DNA from: Euphorbia lathyris
Taxonomy: Eukaryota; Streptophyta; Magnoliopsida; Malpighiales; Euphorbiaceae
Length of the DNA stretch: 64,000 nucleotides
Reading direction: 5' to 3'
NCBI RefSeq assembly: GCF_963576675.1
Contig: NC_088913.1
Location: 75,763,001 to 75,827,000, forward strand
Part shown: piece by piece, positions 47,516-61,865 of the stretch
How positions within the stretch are numbered: the first letter of the stretch is position 1
Layout: the number at the start of each line of letters is the position of its first letter
Notes under the pieces: generated by a model
The model's database searches: none
What the model saw: the letters and a program-made list of their open reading frames with translations, nothing else
What the model was told of the DNA's origin: nothing
Program-made: the position numbers and the translations under genes

Positions 47516-48780
47516 CATTTTGGATTGGTGCAAGTACTTTTGGTACTTTTGTGTTGTAGCTCCAGAATGAACCGATTCTGACTGATTTTTTGAATTCTTT
47601 AGTGAGGTTAGTTCTTGAACATCATTGGTTAGGTTTGAATAGAAATAATCATTTGTTAGCCACATACATTACCTACAGATTACATCTCTTAATGTAAATC
47701 TGAAGTTTCTGGTAAATGAGATTGAATTCTGTTTGTATTTGGGATTTTCTGTTACTCTTATTTTATCTGTTACTATGGTTCAATATTTCATCGGATGTCC
47801 ATTGCCATTCCTGCATTTACACATATCTCAAAAGCTAGATGGTTATTTGTCGCCTTAAAAATTACGGCGCAATTCAGCGAAGAACAGGGAAGCTATGACT
47901 GTGAGAGACTTGAATGCACAGCAACTTCAGTTTACATGATCATATGGGTTTATTTGACTCAGTCTGCAACTTCATTTTGGGCTTGTGATTTTCACTAAAA
48001 CCAGGCTAAGGTGCCTTGTGATAGAGCCCAGCTCACCATCTTCAAGCTTCAGAAAGCACATCATAATGATCCTACAGAGCAAAGTTGGTTCCACCCCCGC
48101 AGCTGAGCTGAATAGCTGGTATTTTTTTTTTCCTCTGTTCTCTGAATTAGAGTTCTTTTGTCTCCTTGATTGACAGCATGCAAATTTGCAATTCGGTCTT
48201 AAAAGTTCTGCTTGTTTAATCTCAATTTGTTCAAGTAAATGCTATTTACATTAATGCTATTATGTGATCGTGATTCAAATGGATTGGTTTCATCAATAGT
48301 TATTTTCCCCTATTGAATTGCAAATTTCAAGTGGAATTTTTGAGACTCAACCAGGAATCATGTGGGACTGCCACAATCTAGGTTGTTCTGAGTTATTACA
48401 TGAATGACATGCATACTGATTAAGCATCTTTATGTTTCTCATACTCAAACCATCCATATTTCTTTGGTTCAATGCATTTGCATATATAGAAAAGCAATTG
48501 CATAATGAATTTTACTATACATTGTAAACAAGTTCACTTAGCCACTGTTAGATAACAGTAAAATTTATTTAGATCTTTTTTATTATTAACTCGATCCTTT
48601 ATATAAATAGGAGTTCTATTCTATCCTAATCACTATATATCATGTAAAATACCAAAACTAAAAAGAGTATTTTTTTTTTTTTTTTTATATTAATCTCTAA
48701 CCTATAACTTAGCATTATTCAAGATTTGGCTGCTAATGTTTTTACTAAAATATCACTCCCATTTAATATTGTTATTGTAC
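47516..48780. other. 3' region of the GH17 gene and intergenic stretch
   Basis: No gene or clear repeat recognised. Confidence 0.45.
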
Positions 48781-48789
48781 AAGATTCAA

Positions 48790-49935
48790 CTATCGAGGAA
48801 TGAAACTCATGAGTCACACTATGAAACTTTGAGAGCGGGTGCTTGAACAAAGGGCAAGGAGAAGTGTGAAGATCTTGGAAAAGCAATTCGACTTTATGCC
48901 CGAAAGATCAACTACGGAGGTCATTCATCTAATTAGACAATTAATAGAGCACTATCGGAATAAGAATAAAGATTTGCATATGATTTTCATTGACTTGGAG
49001 AAGGCATATGATAAGTACTAAGGGAAGTACTTTGGTGGGCTTTACTAAGGAAAAGCATTTCGCGGAAATATATTAACATATCATAAAGGACATGTACAAG
49101 GGAGCATGCATACAAGTGTTGGGAAGACTGACGAGTGTCCTATTATGATTGGAGTGCATCAAGGTTTCACACTTAGCCCATTCCTTTTTGTCGTCGTTAT
49201 GGACGAATTAACGAGTTCACTTCAAGATGATATACCATGGTGCATGTTGTTTGCAGATGATATTGTGTTAGTTGATGAGACGAAAGAAGGCATGGAGAGT
49301 AAGTTGGAATTATGAAGACAAACTTTGGAACCTAGAGACTTTAAGTTGAGCAGAAGTAAGACATAATATTTGGAGTGTAAGTTTAGCAGCGACAGAAGTA
49401 GAGAGGCAAGGATAATCACCTTGGATGTGAAGGTTGTCCAGGGCTTGGATTGCTACTGTTATTTAGGGTCTATTATTCAAACAGATGGAGAATTGGATGG
49501 AGATGTTGCTCATAGGATCAAATCTGATTGGTTGAACTGGATGTGTGGCCATACGAGAAAGGATCAGCTGAGAAATGAAATAATTAGGACAAAAGTAGGG
49601 TTACATCTATTAAGAATAAAATAAGGAAAAATCGGCTAAAGTGGTTTGACCATGTAAGACGAAAAGCGCTTGATGCGCCGGTTAGAAGGATTGAAGAGTG
49701 GCAAATGGATGTAATGGTGAGAGGTAGGGGAAGACCTAAGCAAATTTGGAAGAGGGTAATTGAGAGTGATATGAGTTTATTGCGGATTGAGGAAAATACG
49801 ACAGTGGATATGGCAGATTGGAGTGAGAGAATTTATGTCGCTGACACTATTTGATTTCATGATTTCGTATGACGGTCATGTTAGCCGGTCCTGAATCATT
49901 TTGGGACTAAGACTTTGTTGTTGTTGTAATGGAGT
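48790..49935 (+). pseudogene. RTE-type LINE, decayed
   Basis: Reverse transcriptase of the RTE clade: [52 protein letters not shown], and CMLFADDIVLVDE with the F-ADD box, then YLGSIIQTDGELDGDV and RRKALDAPVRRIEEWQMD. The 3' end is a TTG repeat (about 49915-49928), as usual for RTE. Several frameshifts and stops. A minus-strand 3' end of the same family is at 61740-61865. Confidence 0.88.
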
Positions 49936-50194
49936 AGGGGGTAAATTACATACGTGGTGTACAAATTTTACTTGTTTTCACACTTTGGTGTACAACCAAA
50001 AATTTTTCACACTAAAATGTACAACTTTCTGGTGACATCCCACTAAAGTGTATACCAGGTAAAAATGACTGGTCAACCTAGTCAACATGCCAAATCATCA
50101 ATTTTTAACCCATATTTTAATAAAAATGGGACCCACTCATCTTCTTCAACCTTGTATCTTTATCTTTATTTTTTCTCTCCTCTATTTTTATCAA
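49934..50194. repeat. MITE-like fragment and low-complexity sequence
   Basis: Starts GTAAATTACATACG, related to the TAAATTACAT ends at 2818 and 55070. It contains three spaced GTGTACAA/GTGTATA words. Confidence 0.4.
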
Positions 50195-50300
50195 ATATCA
50201 TTTCTCTCTCTAACTCTCATCTCTCTCATTTTCACTTTCTCCCTCTAACTCTCATCTCTCCCTCTCTAATTCTCACTTTCTCTCTCTAACCCAATATCCA
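50195..50300. repeat. CT-rich low-complexity repeat
   Basis: Imperfect repeats of TCTCTCTAACTCTCAT. Confidence 0.85.
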
Positions 50301-51390
50301 TTTTTATAGTATGAGATAGAGAGAAAAATTATCAATGTTCCTATAACAATGAGTCAGAGAATGTAACAAATATGCTTGCACCGTGAAGATTTGTGATCCA
50401 TACTGTTGGGTCACCAATGGGATATCTATGAGTATACCTATTAATATATATTTGGTCTTGTCTAAGTTTCGTGTTGACTTCTTTAACAGTTTGTTGACAT
50501 GCGTTAGGATAGGTTCCCGGATACACTTTGATACAAATTGGATAGTGTTCTTTGTTGAAAAGTAGTTGAATAAGACGAATAGGATTCAAATTACGAATTT
50601 GTAAAAAGTTGGTTTTATGAGTTTTTTTAAATAAAAAATTGAAACAATTATATTAAAAAACTATTTTATCTCTATCTGCTTTTGATGAACCACTTAGCTA
50701 TTATAATTTGAGTAAATTATTATTATTGTAATTTTTTTATCCAAATGATTATTTAATCCTTTAAAACTTACTCCATTTATTTGTATTTTATAATCAAGGA
50801 AAATATTTTTCACATTTCAATTCAAAACAGATTAATTAGTAGAAATATTCATAACATTTTGAATACAATCTAATGTTTTTTGGTAATAATACAATACAAT
50901 GTAATGTTTGAAGTATATATAATATTTGTTAAATTCCTATTATTTTTTAGAATAAATTTAAATTTCTCATCAATTTGATTTTTATCACGTATTTAGTTAA
51001 ATTTACAATTATTATATATAAATTGTTTTTTTATTAATTCATTAATTTCTTTTCATAATATTATCAAATTTAACATTTAATATTTTACTAATAGAATTTT
51101 ATTTTGCAAAATTTATTCGTAATCTTATTTATAAACATAAATATTTATCTATTTACACAAAATTATATTTATAAATTAACTAGGGATTCACCATTTAGAT
51201 ATAATTTATTAAAGAAGAAAAGAATGCTCATAAAAAAACTAATATCCTTATTTATCATCAGCCAAATTTACAAACATATTTACACAAATAACTAGTCAAA
51301 TTTGTTAAACAAAAAAACAATCCGTTAATCGTAAATATGATCAGCTAATTGCGCAGCTTTGAGAATTTACCCAATTATATTAACTATTAA
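50301..51390. other. AT-rich intergenic stretch, nothing recognised
   Basis: No coding or RNA signal seen. Confidence 0.5.
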
Positions 51391-51393
51391 GGG

Positions 51394-51882
51394 TTAATTT
51401 GGGACAATTTTAGTTGATGAAGCTTGAATGGCACCTTGGATCCTCCTAATGCAAGATTTATAGAGAAACCCCAAATAATCCATGATATTATCCTCACATA
51501 CACCTTCTAAAGGATTAATCTCAAATAACCAATTAACCAATGTAGAATTATCTCCATAATCCACAAGTTTTAATGTATTTACAGATCCATCTAATCCTAC
51601 ATTACTTGCTTCCATTTTATAAACATAAGTATATGAATTAGTGTCCATTGAAACCAACCTCTCCTTAATCCAAGACCTTTCACCATCTTCTTGAGGAAAC
51701 ATGAATCCACTTACTAATCTAACATACCCTGCAATCCCTTCTTCTCCTTCTAAATCTGTGCATCTTTCAACCATTGACATCCATTCTGATAATCTTCTTG
51801 TTTCAGAAACTACACTCCATACTTGTTCTATACTTGCTTCAACTATTCCTCCTACCGATCCCCTCCATTTCGCTTCAAATGC
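51394..51882 (-). CDS. Polyketide cyclase / lachrymatory-factor-synthase-like protein, last exon
   Basis: START/Bet v 1-like fold (PF10604 type). The exon runs 51882 to 51394 and encodes 162 codons, starting AFEAKWRGSVGGIVEASIEQ right after an acceptor (CTGATTCAG). It contains SVVSETRRLSEWMSMVERCT, GERSWIKERLVSMD and LVNWLFEINPLEGVCEDNIM, and ends SCIRRIQGAIQASSTKIVPN. These blocks match plant LFS-like proteins (small ligand-binding or enzyme fold; the substrate is unknown for most). Codons read open upstream for only about 20 residues before a stop, without an ATG, so a first exon is needed. A candidate short one starts at ATG near 52203 (MKKMPILITL, then GT), but I cannot confirm it. The coding region is otherwise intact. 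Confidence 0.75.
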   Translation of the reverse strand, partial: AFEAKWRGSVGGIVEASIEQVWSVVSETRRLSEWMSMVERCTDLEGEEGIAGYVRLVSGFMFPQEDGERSWIKERLVSMDTNSYTYVYKMEASNVGLDGSVNTLKLVDYGDNSTLVNWLFEINPLEGVCEDNIMDYLGFLYKSCIRRIQGAIQASSTKIVPN

Positions 51883-52482
51883 CTGAATCAGAGAGGAGTT
51901 AATGGACGAAAATATGTTAAAAATTATAGACTTTTGTTTGAATTAAGCATTTATGACGGATAATTTCGTCCGTAATTATATTTTCTTTTAATTTTCCTGG
52001 TATCGGTAAAATAGATAAATAAATTCAATGCATACCATGATTATGAGTGTATGTCTGTTGATGAGGCAGAAAAAATTTAGGTGTATTTGTGTAGTCTTAG
52101 GCAATTGAACGGAGAATGTAAAGATGGTTATATCAAAGATTTTGATTGCTTCTTGTGAAGGAATCTTATGAACCAATGTTATAAGAATTGGCATTTTCTT
52201 CATTAGGGGGACAATGTTATGATAACTCCTAAGACTACCAACTTAGGGATTTACAAATTGCTCAGACAGTTTTCTTTTAGGTTAATATATAATTGCACAT
52301 CTAAATTCGTAACGTTTTGTGGTTTGACTTCGTGTATTTATATTTTGTCACACTCCTACACTAATAAACTTTTGATGTTACGAAATTTACAATTTTGGGC
52401 GTATAAAACCCTTATTTGTTAATTTAGCAAACTTCATATAAAATCCATGTTGCATGCTCAATCAAATTTGAAATAAGCCAAA
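51883..52482. other. Upstream region of the LFS-like gene
   Basis: Holds the unresolved first exon, if any. AT-rich. Confidence 0.35.
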
Positions 52483-52492
52483 TCAGAAAATA

Positions 52493-52643
52493 GGTGCCCG
52501 CTATGGTTACTTTGTTTTTTACAAAGTATCGTTATTTGGTGTGGTTTTCACCATCGGATGATGGAGCAGAAAATTAATCCAATGGTGAAAACCACACCAA
52601 GTAACGGTACTTTGTAAAAAACAAAGTAACCATAGCGGACACC
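52493..52643. mobile_element. Short foldback MITE (151 bp) with 10-bp target duplication
   Basis: Arms of about 65 bases: GGTGCCCGCTATGG at the left pairs with the right end read in reverse, GGTGTCCGCTATGG, with only a few mismatches. TCAGAAAATA is duplicated at 52483-52492 and 52644-52653. A 9- to 10-bp duplication suggests mobilisation by a Mutator-like transposase. The element is almost all inverted repeat, with an about 20-base loop. Confidence 0.88.
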
Positions 52644-52799
52644 TCAGAAAATAGGGTGTTATGTGTCCAAAATTGACGTCAAATGATAAAAAATTATAAG
52701 TTTAAATGTGTAATGATGTCCAAATATAAGTATATGGAGTATCAAACAGAAAAAAGTTACAAATTGAAGTGTGAAATTATGTATCAAACTGTTTTTTTT

Positions 52800-52890
52800 A
52801 TGCTATTATTTGCTTTAAGAAGATTCGAGCTGTGATCCTCTCAGGAAGGCAGAAATGCCGTTACCACTAGGACGCCTGAATGGCGGATTT
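52800..52890 (-). mobile_element. tRNA-like SINE head
   Basis: Minus strand: GCGTCCTAGTGGTAACGGC (A-box-like) and AGCTCGAATCTTC (B-box-like), about 35 bases apart, followed shortly by an A-rich tail (TAAAAAAAAC). Too diverged for a functional tRNA. Confidence 0.4.
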
Positions 52891-52959
52891 TTTTTTTTCT
52901 AAAAGTTGTTCTTGCTATAGAATAACTAGTCAACTATGTTGTATGGAAACAAAAATAGA

Positions 52960-53015
52960 TACCGGAAAATGTTATTTCTATACGAAAACAAAACTGAAAC
53001 GGATATGAAATGCGA
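52960..53015. repeat. Copy of a repeat also found twice in SBPase intron 5
   Basis: ATGTTATTTCTATACG, then CTGAAACGGATATGAAATGC and GAAAATGCTAA. Related to 54030-54115 and 54483-54566. Confidence 0.5.
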
Positions 53016-53313
53016 AAATGCTAAGATAGTTTGCCAATGGTACTTGGATTTTGACATTGCTTGGTGATATAGAAATGGCTATTGCATTCCCATTATTTCA
53101 TTCAAATAATGGCGCGATTTTATGCATTTCCTCCGAAAAGATGCGAAAATTCAACCTTACAATTCAAACAGGTGTCGGATAATTGAACTTTTCGCGCTCT
53201 ATCTTATAAACAAACATGTATACAAGATAATTCTGTTCAAACAAAAGAAACTAAAGAGAAGAGAAGAGAAGAGAGAAAGCATAAGAAGCTTGGTGGTAGC
53301 ACTACTTCTTCAC

Positions 53314-56300
53314 TTATGCAGCAGCACCAACAGGAACACCCTCAGACTTTAATCTCGATTTCCCGTATAGAGTCTCTTCGAATCGAATAATCTCGTTCTT
53401 CGATCCGTAAGCAACTTGAGTTCTGTCATCTAGATTTACTACCTCCTTGTCTAGCACAGACTTATATCCATCACTGCTGTACCCTCCAGCATTCTCCACC
53501 AGCAAGCCTAAAGGAGCTACCTCAAATAACAATCTCAGCTTTGCTTTTGTAGTTGGTGATATCACATTCGTGAAAATACCTTTCTCTTTTACAATAATCT
53601 GTAACATTATAACAAATTCATCATTAGCGAGAGATATGTTTACTACACGTTTTGCAGATATGTTTGTTTAGTAAAACGGACCTGGTTAACGTCTGGCACC
53701 ATTCCTCCAGTGTATCTCAAGGTATACTTTTCTTTCACATAGTAGTTGATCAGCTGTTAGGAGACGAACAACGATAAGTTAATACAAGATTGATCCGTCT
53801 AATACTCTATCGAAAGAAATGTATCAAAGACCTTGTCATAGTCAGGATTATCAAATGTGGCTCTCAAATTTCCCGGGGAGAATAATTTTCCTTCACCGAT
53901 TTCTGTGGTTTCTTTAACATGTTGCCATTTTCCTGGAAAATGTGCAATAAAACAATGAATATATAGTATATGCAGCACAATTTTGAAGAATTATGTTGCA
54001 GCTACATTGCACAGACACCTGAAAACGTTATTTCTAAAACATAACCTTCATAAAGTAGCTTTTCAAACAAAAACAGAAACAGATACAAGGAAACACTACT
54101 AAAGAGAAGTGTCAATGTTATTTCTAAAACATAACCCAATGGTCTATGATATTCGGCCAACACAAATCAGAAGGGAAGAAATTCTTCCAAACTCCACTCG
54201 TCTAATTACTCATTTCGTTTACTCTCTCTTTGATCTCGTGTCGATTTCTAAAAAGGCAACCAATTTAGATTGATATCCATTGGTTGATTACTAACCATTT
54301 TCTTTTTCATTGTTCGTGAAACATAGTTGAGAAGTTAGTGGGCACTTCGTTTGCAACAGTAGATAGATCATGAGAAAAGATACACTTGTTTAATCCCTCT
54401 TTGTATGAAATAAGAAGTAGGGAAATAGATAAAATTTTATATTTCCGCGGCGTCTAGACTTGTCTATGTTCCTTCATCATCGTTCATAAAAAAAGCCTTT
54501 CAAACACAAACAGAAACGGACACGAAACAAGGAAAGGAAACGCGAAAACACTAATAAAGAGAAGTGTCCGTACAACACAGTGTTGCAGAAGAAGGGAGAA
54601 GCAAACCTTCGTCGAGAAGAAGGAACTCGTGCGTGCCAGGGTAGCCTTTAATGGCAAGAACATATGTAGTTCTTGGACCATAAACTCCCATAGCTGCTGC
54701 AACTTGATCTCTTCCTGTTACTCCTATCAATTTATCACCTGGCCACACTCCGAAGATTGTTCCCACAGCGAAATTTGTATCCACGATACTCGAACCATCG
54801 AGTGGATCAAAAGCAACACTAAATCCACCTGTTTGTAATAGAATGATCATGTTAGGATCTTGATTCATGATTTCTGATCTCAAATAATGTTAAACAAGCT
54901 GTAGAATGTGCAAACCTTCAGTTGGACCGCCCATGTCTTGTAGTTCAGGAAGTTCTTCAGAGCAAGCATATTTGCAGAAATGAGAATGAGTCAAGGCCTG
55001 CACAATCAACATGATCCACATTGCTGTTTAAATTTCATGGCAGATTTTGAAAGTAAAAAGTATAAAGTAAATTACATCCATGGTCTCTCAATTTTGGCCT
55101 TAGTACTTCAATACTGGACGTAAAAATCTGCGAACTTTGTCCTATACTAACATAAAAGTCCCTTAACCCTCCAATAGCAAATAACTAAGGTTGTAAATGA
55201 GCGGCTCAACGTTCAGCTCGATTTATAAACAAGCCGAGCTTGAGCATGATTTTGAAGCTCGATTTGTAAACGAGAGGCGAGCTTTGAGCACCGTGAAACT
55301 TGGCTTGAAAGCTCGCAAGCAAGCTCAGTTTTAGATTAAGCTGGATTATAATGTTTATGAACAGACTCGTGAAGAAAATCGGTTTGATTAATAATAGTAT
55401 TTCTATAAAGTGGGAAATGTAAAAGTACATAGTTTTGGGTATAACTTTAGTTTCTTGGGTTTTAAAACTACATAGCTTATCAACATAATTAATGAGTTGT
55501 TCATGAACAGAATTAATAAGATGCTCACGAGTAAGTCACGATCAGATAATTTTCTTATGGACCGAGCTCGAACAAGATGTTGAGTTCGAACCGAGCTTGA
55601 GCTCGTCCATTTTCTACCGAGCTCGTCCATTTACCCAAAAAGCATATACTCCTGATTTACAAGATAATCTCACAATGTGATTTTAGCTTGCTCAATTAGA
55701 AACTGAACAACTTAACACTCAAGGGCGGCCCGGTGCACTACGCATCACTGTAAGCGAGGGTCCGGGGAGGAGTCCCACCACAAGGGTGAATGGGGGCAAG
55801 CCTTCCAATTGTTTGGCAAGAAGCCGCTCCTAAGACTCGAACCCGTGACCTCTCGATCACACGGCAACAACGTTTACGGTTGCGTCAAGGCTCGCCCTCA
55901 CTTGATAAAAAAAAAAAAAGAATTGAGGATGAACACAAAACAAGTTAAAAGTATTGATAGAACATTCTAAAGTTAAAGTCTAACCTCAAAAAGGAGCTTG
56001 TCAGCAAGCATATCAACAGCAAGTTGTTCATCACCAAAGGAGTTAACACAAGCTGTTCCACCACAAGAAGCAGTCCTAACCTTGAATGAAATAGTCCTTA
56101 ATGCCTCACCCATACACATCATTACTCTTGCAAGTCCCTTATCTTTTGTTGCCTTTGCCAAAAACTCTTCCTACAACAACAACAACATTAATTTTCAATC
56201 TTCTAATCTAACTAATTAACCTTAGAACAAAAACATGTTCTCTTTTGTTATTCTCTTACCAACTTACCAAACTCTCTCCAATCTCACATCTTGTCACAAC

Positions 56301-56569
56301 AACACCAGAAGACGAACTCTTCGCCTTCGAAACCTTGAGGGACGATCTTGGCACTAGCCGCAACGATTCCCCGAACAGTGAGGTTGATTTCAGAGACTAC
56401 AAATTGGATTTGAGCTTAAATTTGATCAAGATGAGATGAATGTTATGAAATGGAGAATATGACATACCTTGGCAGTGAAGAAGGAAGGAGAAGATAGAGT
56501 TTTGGAATGCTGAGAAGAAAGAGCAGGCAATAGAGCAGTACGGGCAGAGCAAACTATGCTAGTTTCCAT
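53314..56569 (-). CDS. SBPASE: Sedoheptulose-1,7-bisphosphatase, chloroplast
   Basis: Calvin-cycle enzyme hydrolysing sedoheptulose 1,7-bisphosphate in the stroma. Eight exons on the minus strand: 56468-56569, 56268-56396, 55985-56170, 54916-54997, 54607-54828, 53832-53932, 53682-53753, 53314-53598 (TAA). Phases all agree; 392 aa, the usual length. The N-terminus [20 protein letters not shown] is a transit peptide; mature sequence begins near [15 protein letters not shown]. The redox-regulatory pair is Cys113/Cys118 ([17 protein letters not shown]). Metal/substrate residues: EELPEL and [17 protein letters not shown] (Asp174, Asp177). Downstream are [26 protein letters not shown] and [19 protein letters not shown], and the C-terminus VPVGAAA. 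FBPase is excluded by the Cys spacing and these blocks. Intact. Introns carry several transposable elements. Confidence 0.97.
54030..54115. repeat. Direct-repeat copy 1 in SBPase intron 5
   Basis: TTTCAAACAAAAACAGAAAC...CACTACTAAAGAGAAGTGTC pairs with the copy at 54483-54566. The pair brackets an LTR-like insert. A TTATTTCTAAAACATAACC word occurs twice here (about 54030 and 54120). Confidence 0.6.
54290..54480 (-). mobile_element. LTR fragment in SBPase intron 5
   Basis: In reverse complement it matches 62404-62610: GCGGAAATATAAAATTTTAT, TTATTTCATACAAAGAG, GATCTATCTAC(C/T)GTTGC, AAACGAAGTGCCCAC and TTTCACGAACAATGA. It is the 5' part of a copia-type LTR, in the sense orientation of SBPase. 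Confidence 0.7.
54483..54566. repeat. Direct-repeat copy 2 in SBPase intron 5
   Basis: TCATAAAAAAAGCCTTTCAA, then ACAGAAACGGACACGAAAC, then AAAGAGAAGTGTC. See copy 1. Confidence 0.6.
55066..55637. mobile_element. MITE fragments in SBPase intron 3
   Basis: Two neighbours. About 55066-55183 starts GTAAATTACATCCATGGTC, of the family at 2818. About 55184-55637 is rich in GAGCTCG/CGAGCTT words and starts GGTTGTAAATGAGCGGCTC; in reverse it starts GGGTAAATGGACGAGC. This is the pattern of the plant hAT-type 'AACGAGC' MITEs. The ends are degenerate. Confidence 0.55.
55723..55898 (-). mobile_element. Au-like SINE in SBPase intron 3
   Basis: Minus strand: 5' GGGCGAGCCTTGACGCAACC-like A-box region, B box GGGTTCGAGTC, then the conserved GGGACTCCTCCCCGGACCCT region and the GGGCCGCCC 3' end. 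It is highly similar to the copy at 57953-58153. No clear target duplication. Same sense as SBPase. Confidence 0.8.
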
Positions 56570-56630
56570 TGTAAATTTGGTGAAAGTGTGGAGATTTGGG
56601 GAGTGTTTTTGAGTAGTGAATTAGATAGTA

Positions 56631-56636
56631 GATAAG
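56631..56636 (+). promoter_or_regulatory. GATAAG I-box-like motif upstream of SBPase
   Basis: GATAAG lies 62 bases before the SBPase ATG. GATA/I-box motifs are frequent in light-regulated photosynthesis promoters. Motif match only, and it may fall in the leader. Confidence 0.25.
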
Positions 56637-56639
56637 CAG

Positions 56640-57936
56640 TTAACAATGTAATGACAAGTGGATGATTGTGAGTAGATAGGAGAGATAATTACAATCGCTC
56701 AAATATTTGTGGTTGAGCTATTATTGAGATATGGTATTGTAGCTTTTATTTTTTGTTGGTTTCTACTTCATGTTATGGTATACATTACGTATACATATAT
56801 GCATGTTTAGTTAGTTCAGTTGTATAAGATATGGTTATGTGGAATTCAACCCACATCTCCATGTTTTATTGAATACAGTGCCATTTTCCAAAATTTCAAC
56901 GGCCTTTAACGGTAAAGTACCCGCAGATAATGGTTTTGATCTTATACCATTCTATACATGGTACGAGTAGTCTCATTAAAATCGGATAGTACTGGGTACC
57001 CGTTGCCATTCCTACTCCCTTACTGAAGTTTTAAAAATTTCAAATAATCCTATATGATTATTCAATTGAAAGCAATAACCCCTATTTGGATGCAAACCAA
57101 TTTAAATAAATTAAAATCACTTTAATCAAGTTTAAATAACTTACTATGTCTTATGTCTTAAATTCAAAGAGCCAATAGCTTTTTTTTTTGGGGACCAAAT
57201 TTAGAGTACCTCATGTATTTAGTATATAAAATCAATTGATTTCATTAGAATTGGAAAAGATATTAATAAACATTGATCTTGAACTAAATTTCACAATCAA
57301 ATTCGGCTAACTTCCAATCAATTGGATCTTCACCGAATTGCTAAACGAACATCCTAATAAGCATCTACACATCGCATAAAATATACCTACACAAATAAAA
57401 GCTTTCGCGTCCTTACCAAACAATTTTTACATAAATTGTTAATACAAATGCAATTGAAGTTTAAAAGCTTCTAGCATAAATAAAAAAAATTATAGCTGTG
57501 ATGAAACGACTAGCAAATGTTGAGAACAATTAGCACTTTTAAGCTGTGTTTATGGTAACATTAGTTATAAGATATTCCAATCTCATTTATCCCCAAATGA
57601 GGAACACCTTCAACTCAGAAATTCAGTACCCTGAAATTTGTGAGACAAAATTATGTCCCGATCCTACTAAATTCAGACGTAAAGAAAATGAATATGTAAA
57701 CCACACGAAGATTTGGCTGCAACACGCAAAAGAATAAATATCATTTGCAAAATTTCAGACTTCCTGAGGACCATTATTTGATGCAACACACACATACATT
57801 GTGCTTGCTATGGGGTAATGTGAGATATTACTGGAGATCCTATTGACCTGAAAAACTACGGGATCTCGCTATTCGAGATCCTAAAGAAGTTAATACTCTA
57901 GTACTGTGTTAGTATATGAGATGTGGATCACCCCAT
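56640..57936. other. SBPase promoter and intergenic region
   Basis: AT-rich. About 56895-57015 is a fragment of the hAT MITE family at 34386 (GGTACCCGTTGCCATTCC near 56995). The right part, up to 57937, contains the former 3' UTR of adenylosuccinate lyase, displaced by a SINE. Confidence 0.5.
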
Positions 57937-57937
57937 T

Positions 57938-57952
57938 TATAAAGCTCTCACT
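57938..57952. repeat. Target duplication copy of the SINE (former ADSL 3' end)
   Basis: TATAAAGCTCTCACT here is identical to 58154-58168. On the minus strand it still spells the last ADSL codons GTG AGA GCT TTA followed by TAA: the ancestral stop context. Confidence 0.93.
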
Positions 57953-58152
57953 AAAAAAAAAAAAAAGGGCGGCCCGGTCGCATTACGCGTCCCCGCTGAG
58001 CGAGGGTCCGGGGAGGGGTCCCACCACAAGGGTGTATTGGGGGCAAGCCTTTCCTTGCCAATTTAATTGGCAAGAGGCCGCTCCTAAGACTCGAACCCGT
58101 GACCTCTGGTCACACGACAACAACGTTTTACCGTTGCGCCAAGGCTCGCCCT

Positions 58153-58153
<1 letters not shown>
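57953..58153 (-). mobile_element. Au-like SINE inserted at the ADSL stop codon
   Basis: Minus-strand 5' end GAGGGCGAGCCTTGGCGCAA at 58153, A-box GGCGCAACGGT, B box GGGTTCGAGTC, conserved CCCCTCCCCGGACCCTCGCT, 3' end CCGGGCCGCCC and a 14-base T tail (A run at 57953-57966 on +). Perfect 15-bp target duplications lie at 57938-57952 and 58154-58168. The first base of the SINE supplies the third base of the ADSL stop codon. Confidence 0.93.
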
Positions 58154-61399
<3,246 letters not shown>

Positions 61400-61519
61400 T
61401 ACTACCTGAGCAACTATGAAGAGTGGTTTCTAACACTCAGGCGAAACCTAATTTTACTCCCGCTTTTTTCATTTTTGTCTTTTCTTTTTTTCATTTCTAA
61501 TAGAGAAACTATAATGGAG

Positions 61520-61551
61520 TGGGCTTTTTACAAAGATTGAATTACAGCCCA
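61520..61551. promoter_or_regulatory. Pair of site-II-like motifs upstream of ADSL
   Basis: TGGGCT at 61520-61525 and its complement AGCCCA at 61546-61551 lie 120-150 bases before the ATG. TGGGCY motifs are common in promoters of plant growth and housekeeping genes (TCP-bound). Motif match only. Confidence 0.35.
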
Positions 61552-61739
61552 GTTTCATATTAGGTTCAATGTTAAAACAATGTTTAGTTCCGAACGTTTT
61601 ATGAATTTAAAAGTACCGAATAAAGTGTAAAAATACTCAAATACTCAAAAGTAATTTTATTTTTAACTTCTAAAACGGTATAATTTTACCTTTAATTTTG
61701 ACCATTCAAAGAAATTTTTATCTCTAATTTTGACAAGTT
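61552..61739. repeat. Upstream region with a dispersed MITE-like fragment
   Basis: TCTAAAACGGTATAATTTTA and flanks (about 61620-61735) resemble the fragment at 43961-44100. Confidence 0.4.
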
Positions 61740-61865
61740 GGATACAACAACAACAATAAAGCTTTAGTGTCGGAATAATTTGGCATCAGCTAACATGATA
61801 CGAAACCGTGAAATCAAGTCGTGTAAGCGATATAAATTCTCTCCCTCCACTTCGTCCTATCGCTA
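61740..61865 (-). mobile_element. 3' end of an RTE-type LINE
   Basis: In reverse complement it matches the 3' end of the LINE at 49800-49935: AGAGAATTTAT, then GATTTCACGGTTTCGTAT, CATGTTAGC, and a terminal TTG repeat. Only about 125 bases remain. Confidence 0.75.

Noticed and set aside
52800..52890. Genuine tRNA gene
   Set aside because: A- and B-box-like words are present, but no cloverleaf with paired acceptor stem can be drawn; better as a SINE head.
53314..56569. Chloroplast fructose-1,6-bisphosphatase
   Set aside because: The fold and the DPLDGSS motif are shared, but the Cys-Gly-Gly-Thr-Ala-Cys redox site, the 392-aa length and the VPVGAAA tail are those of SBPase.
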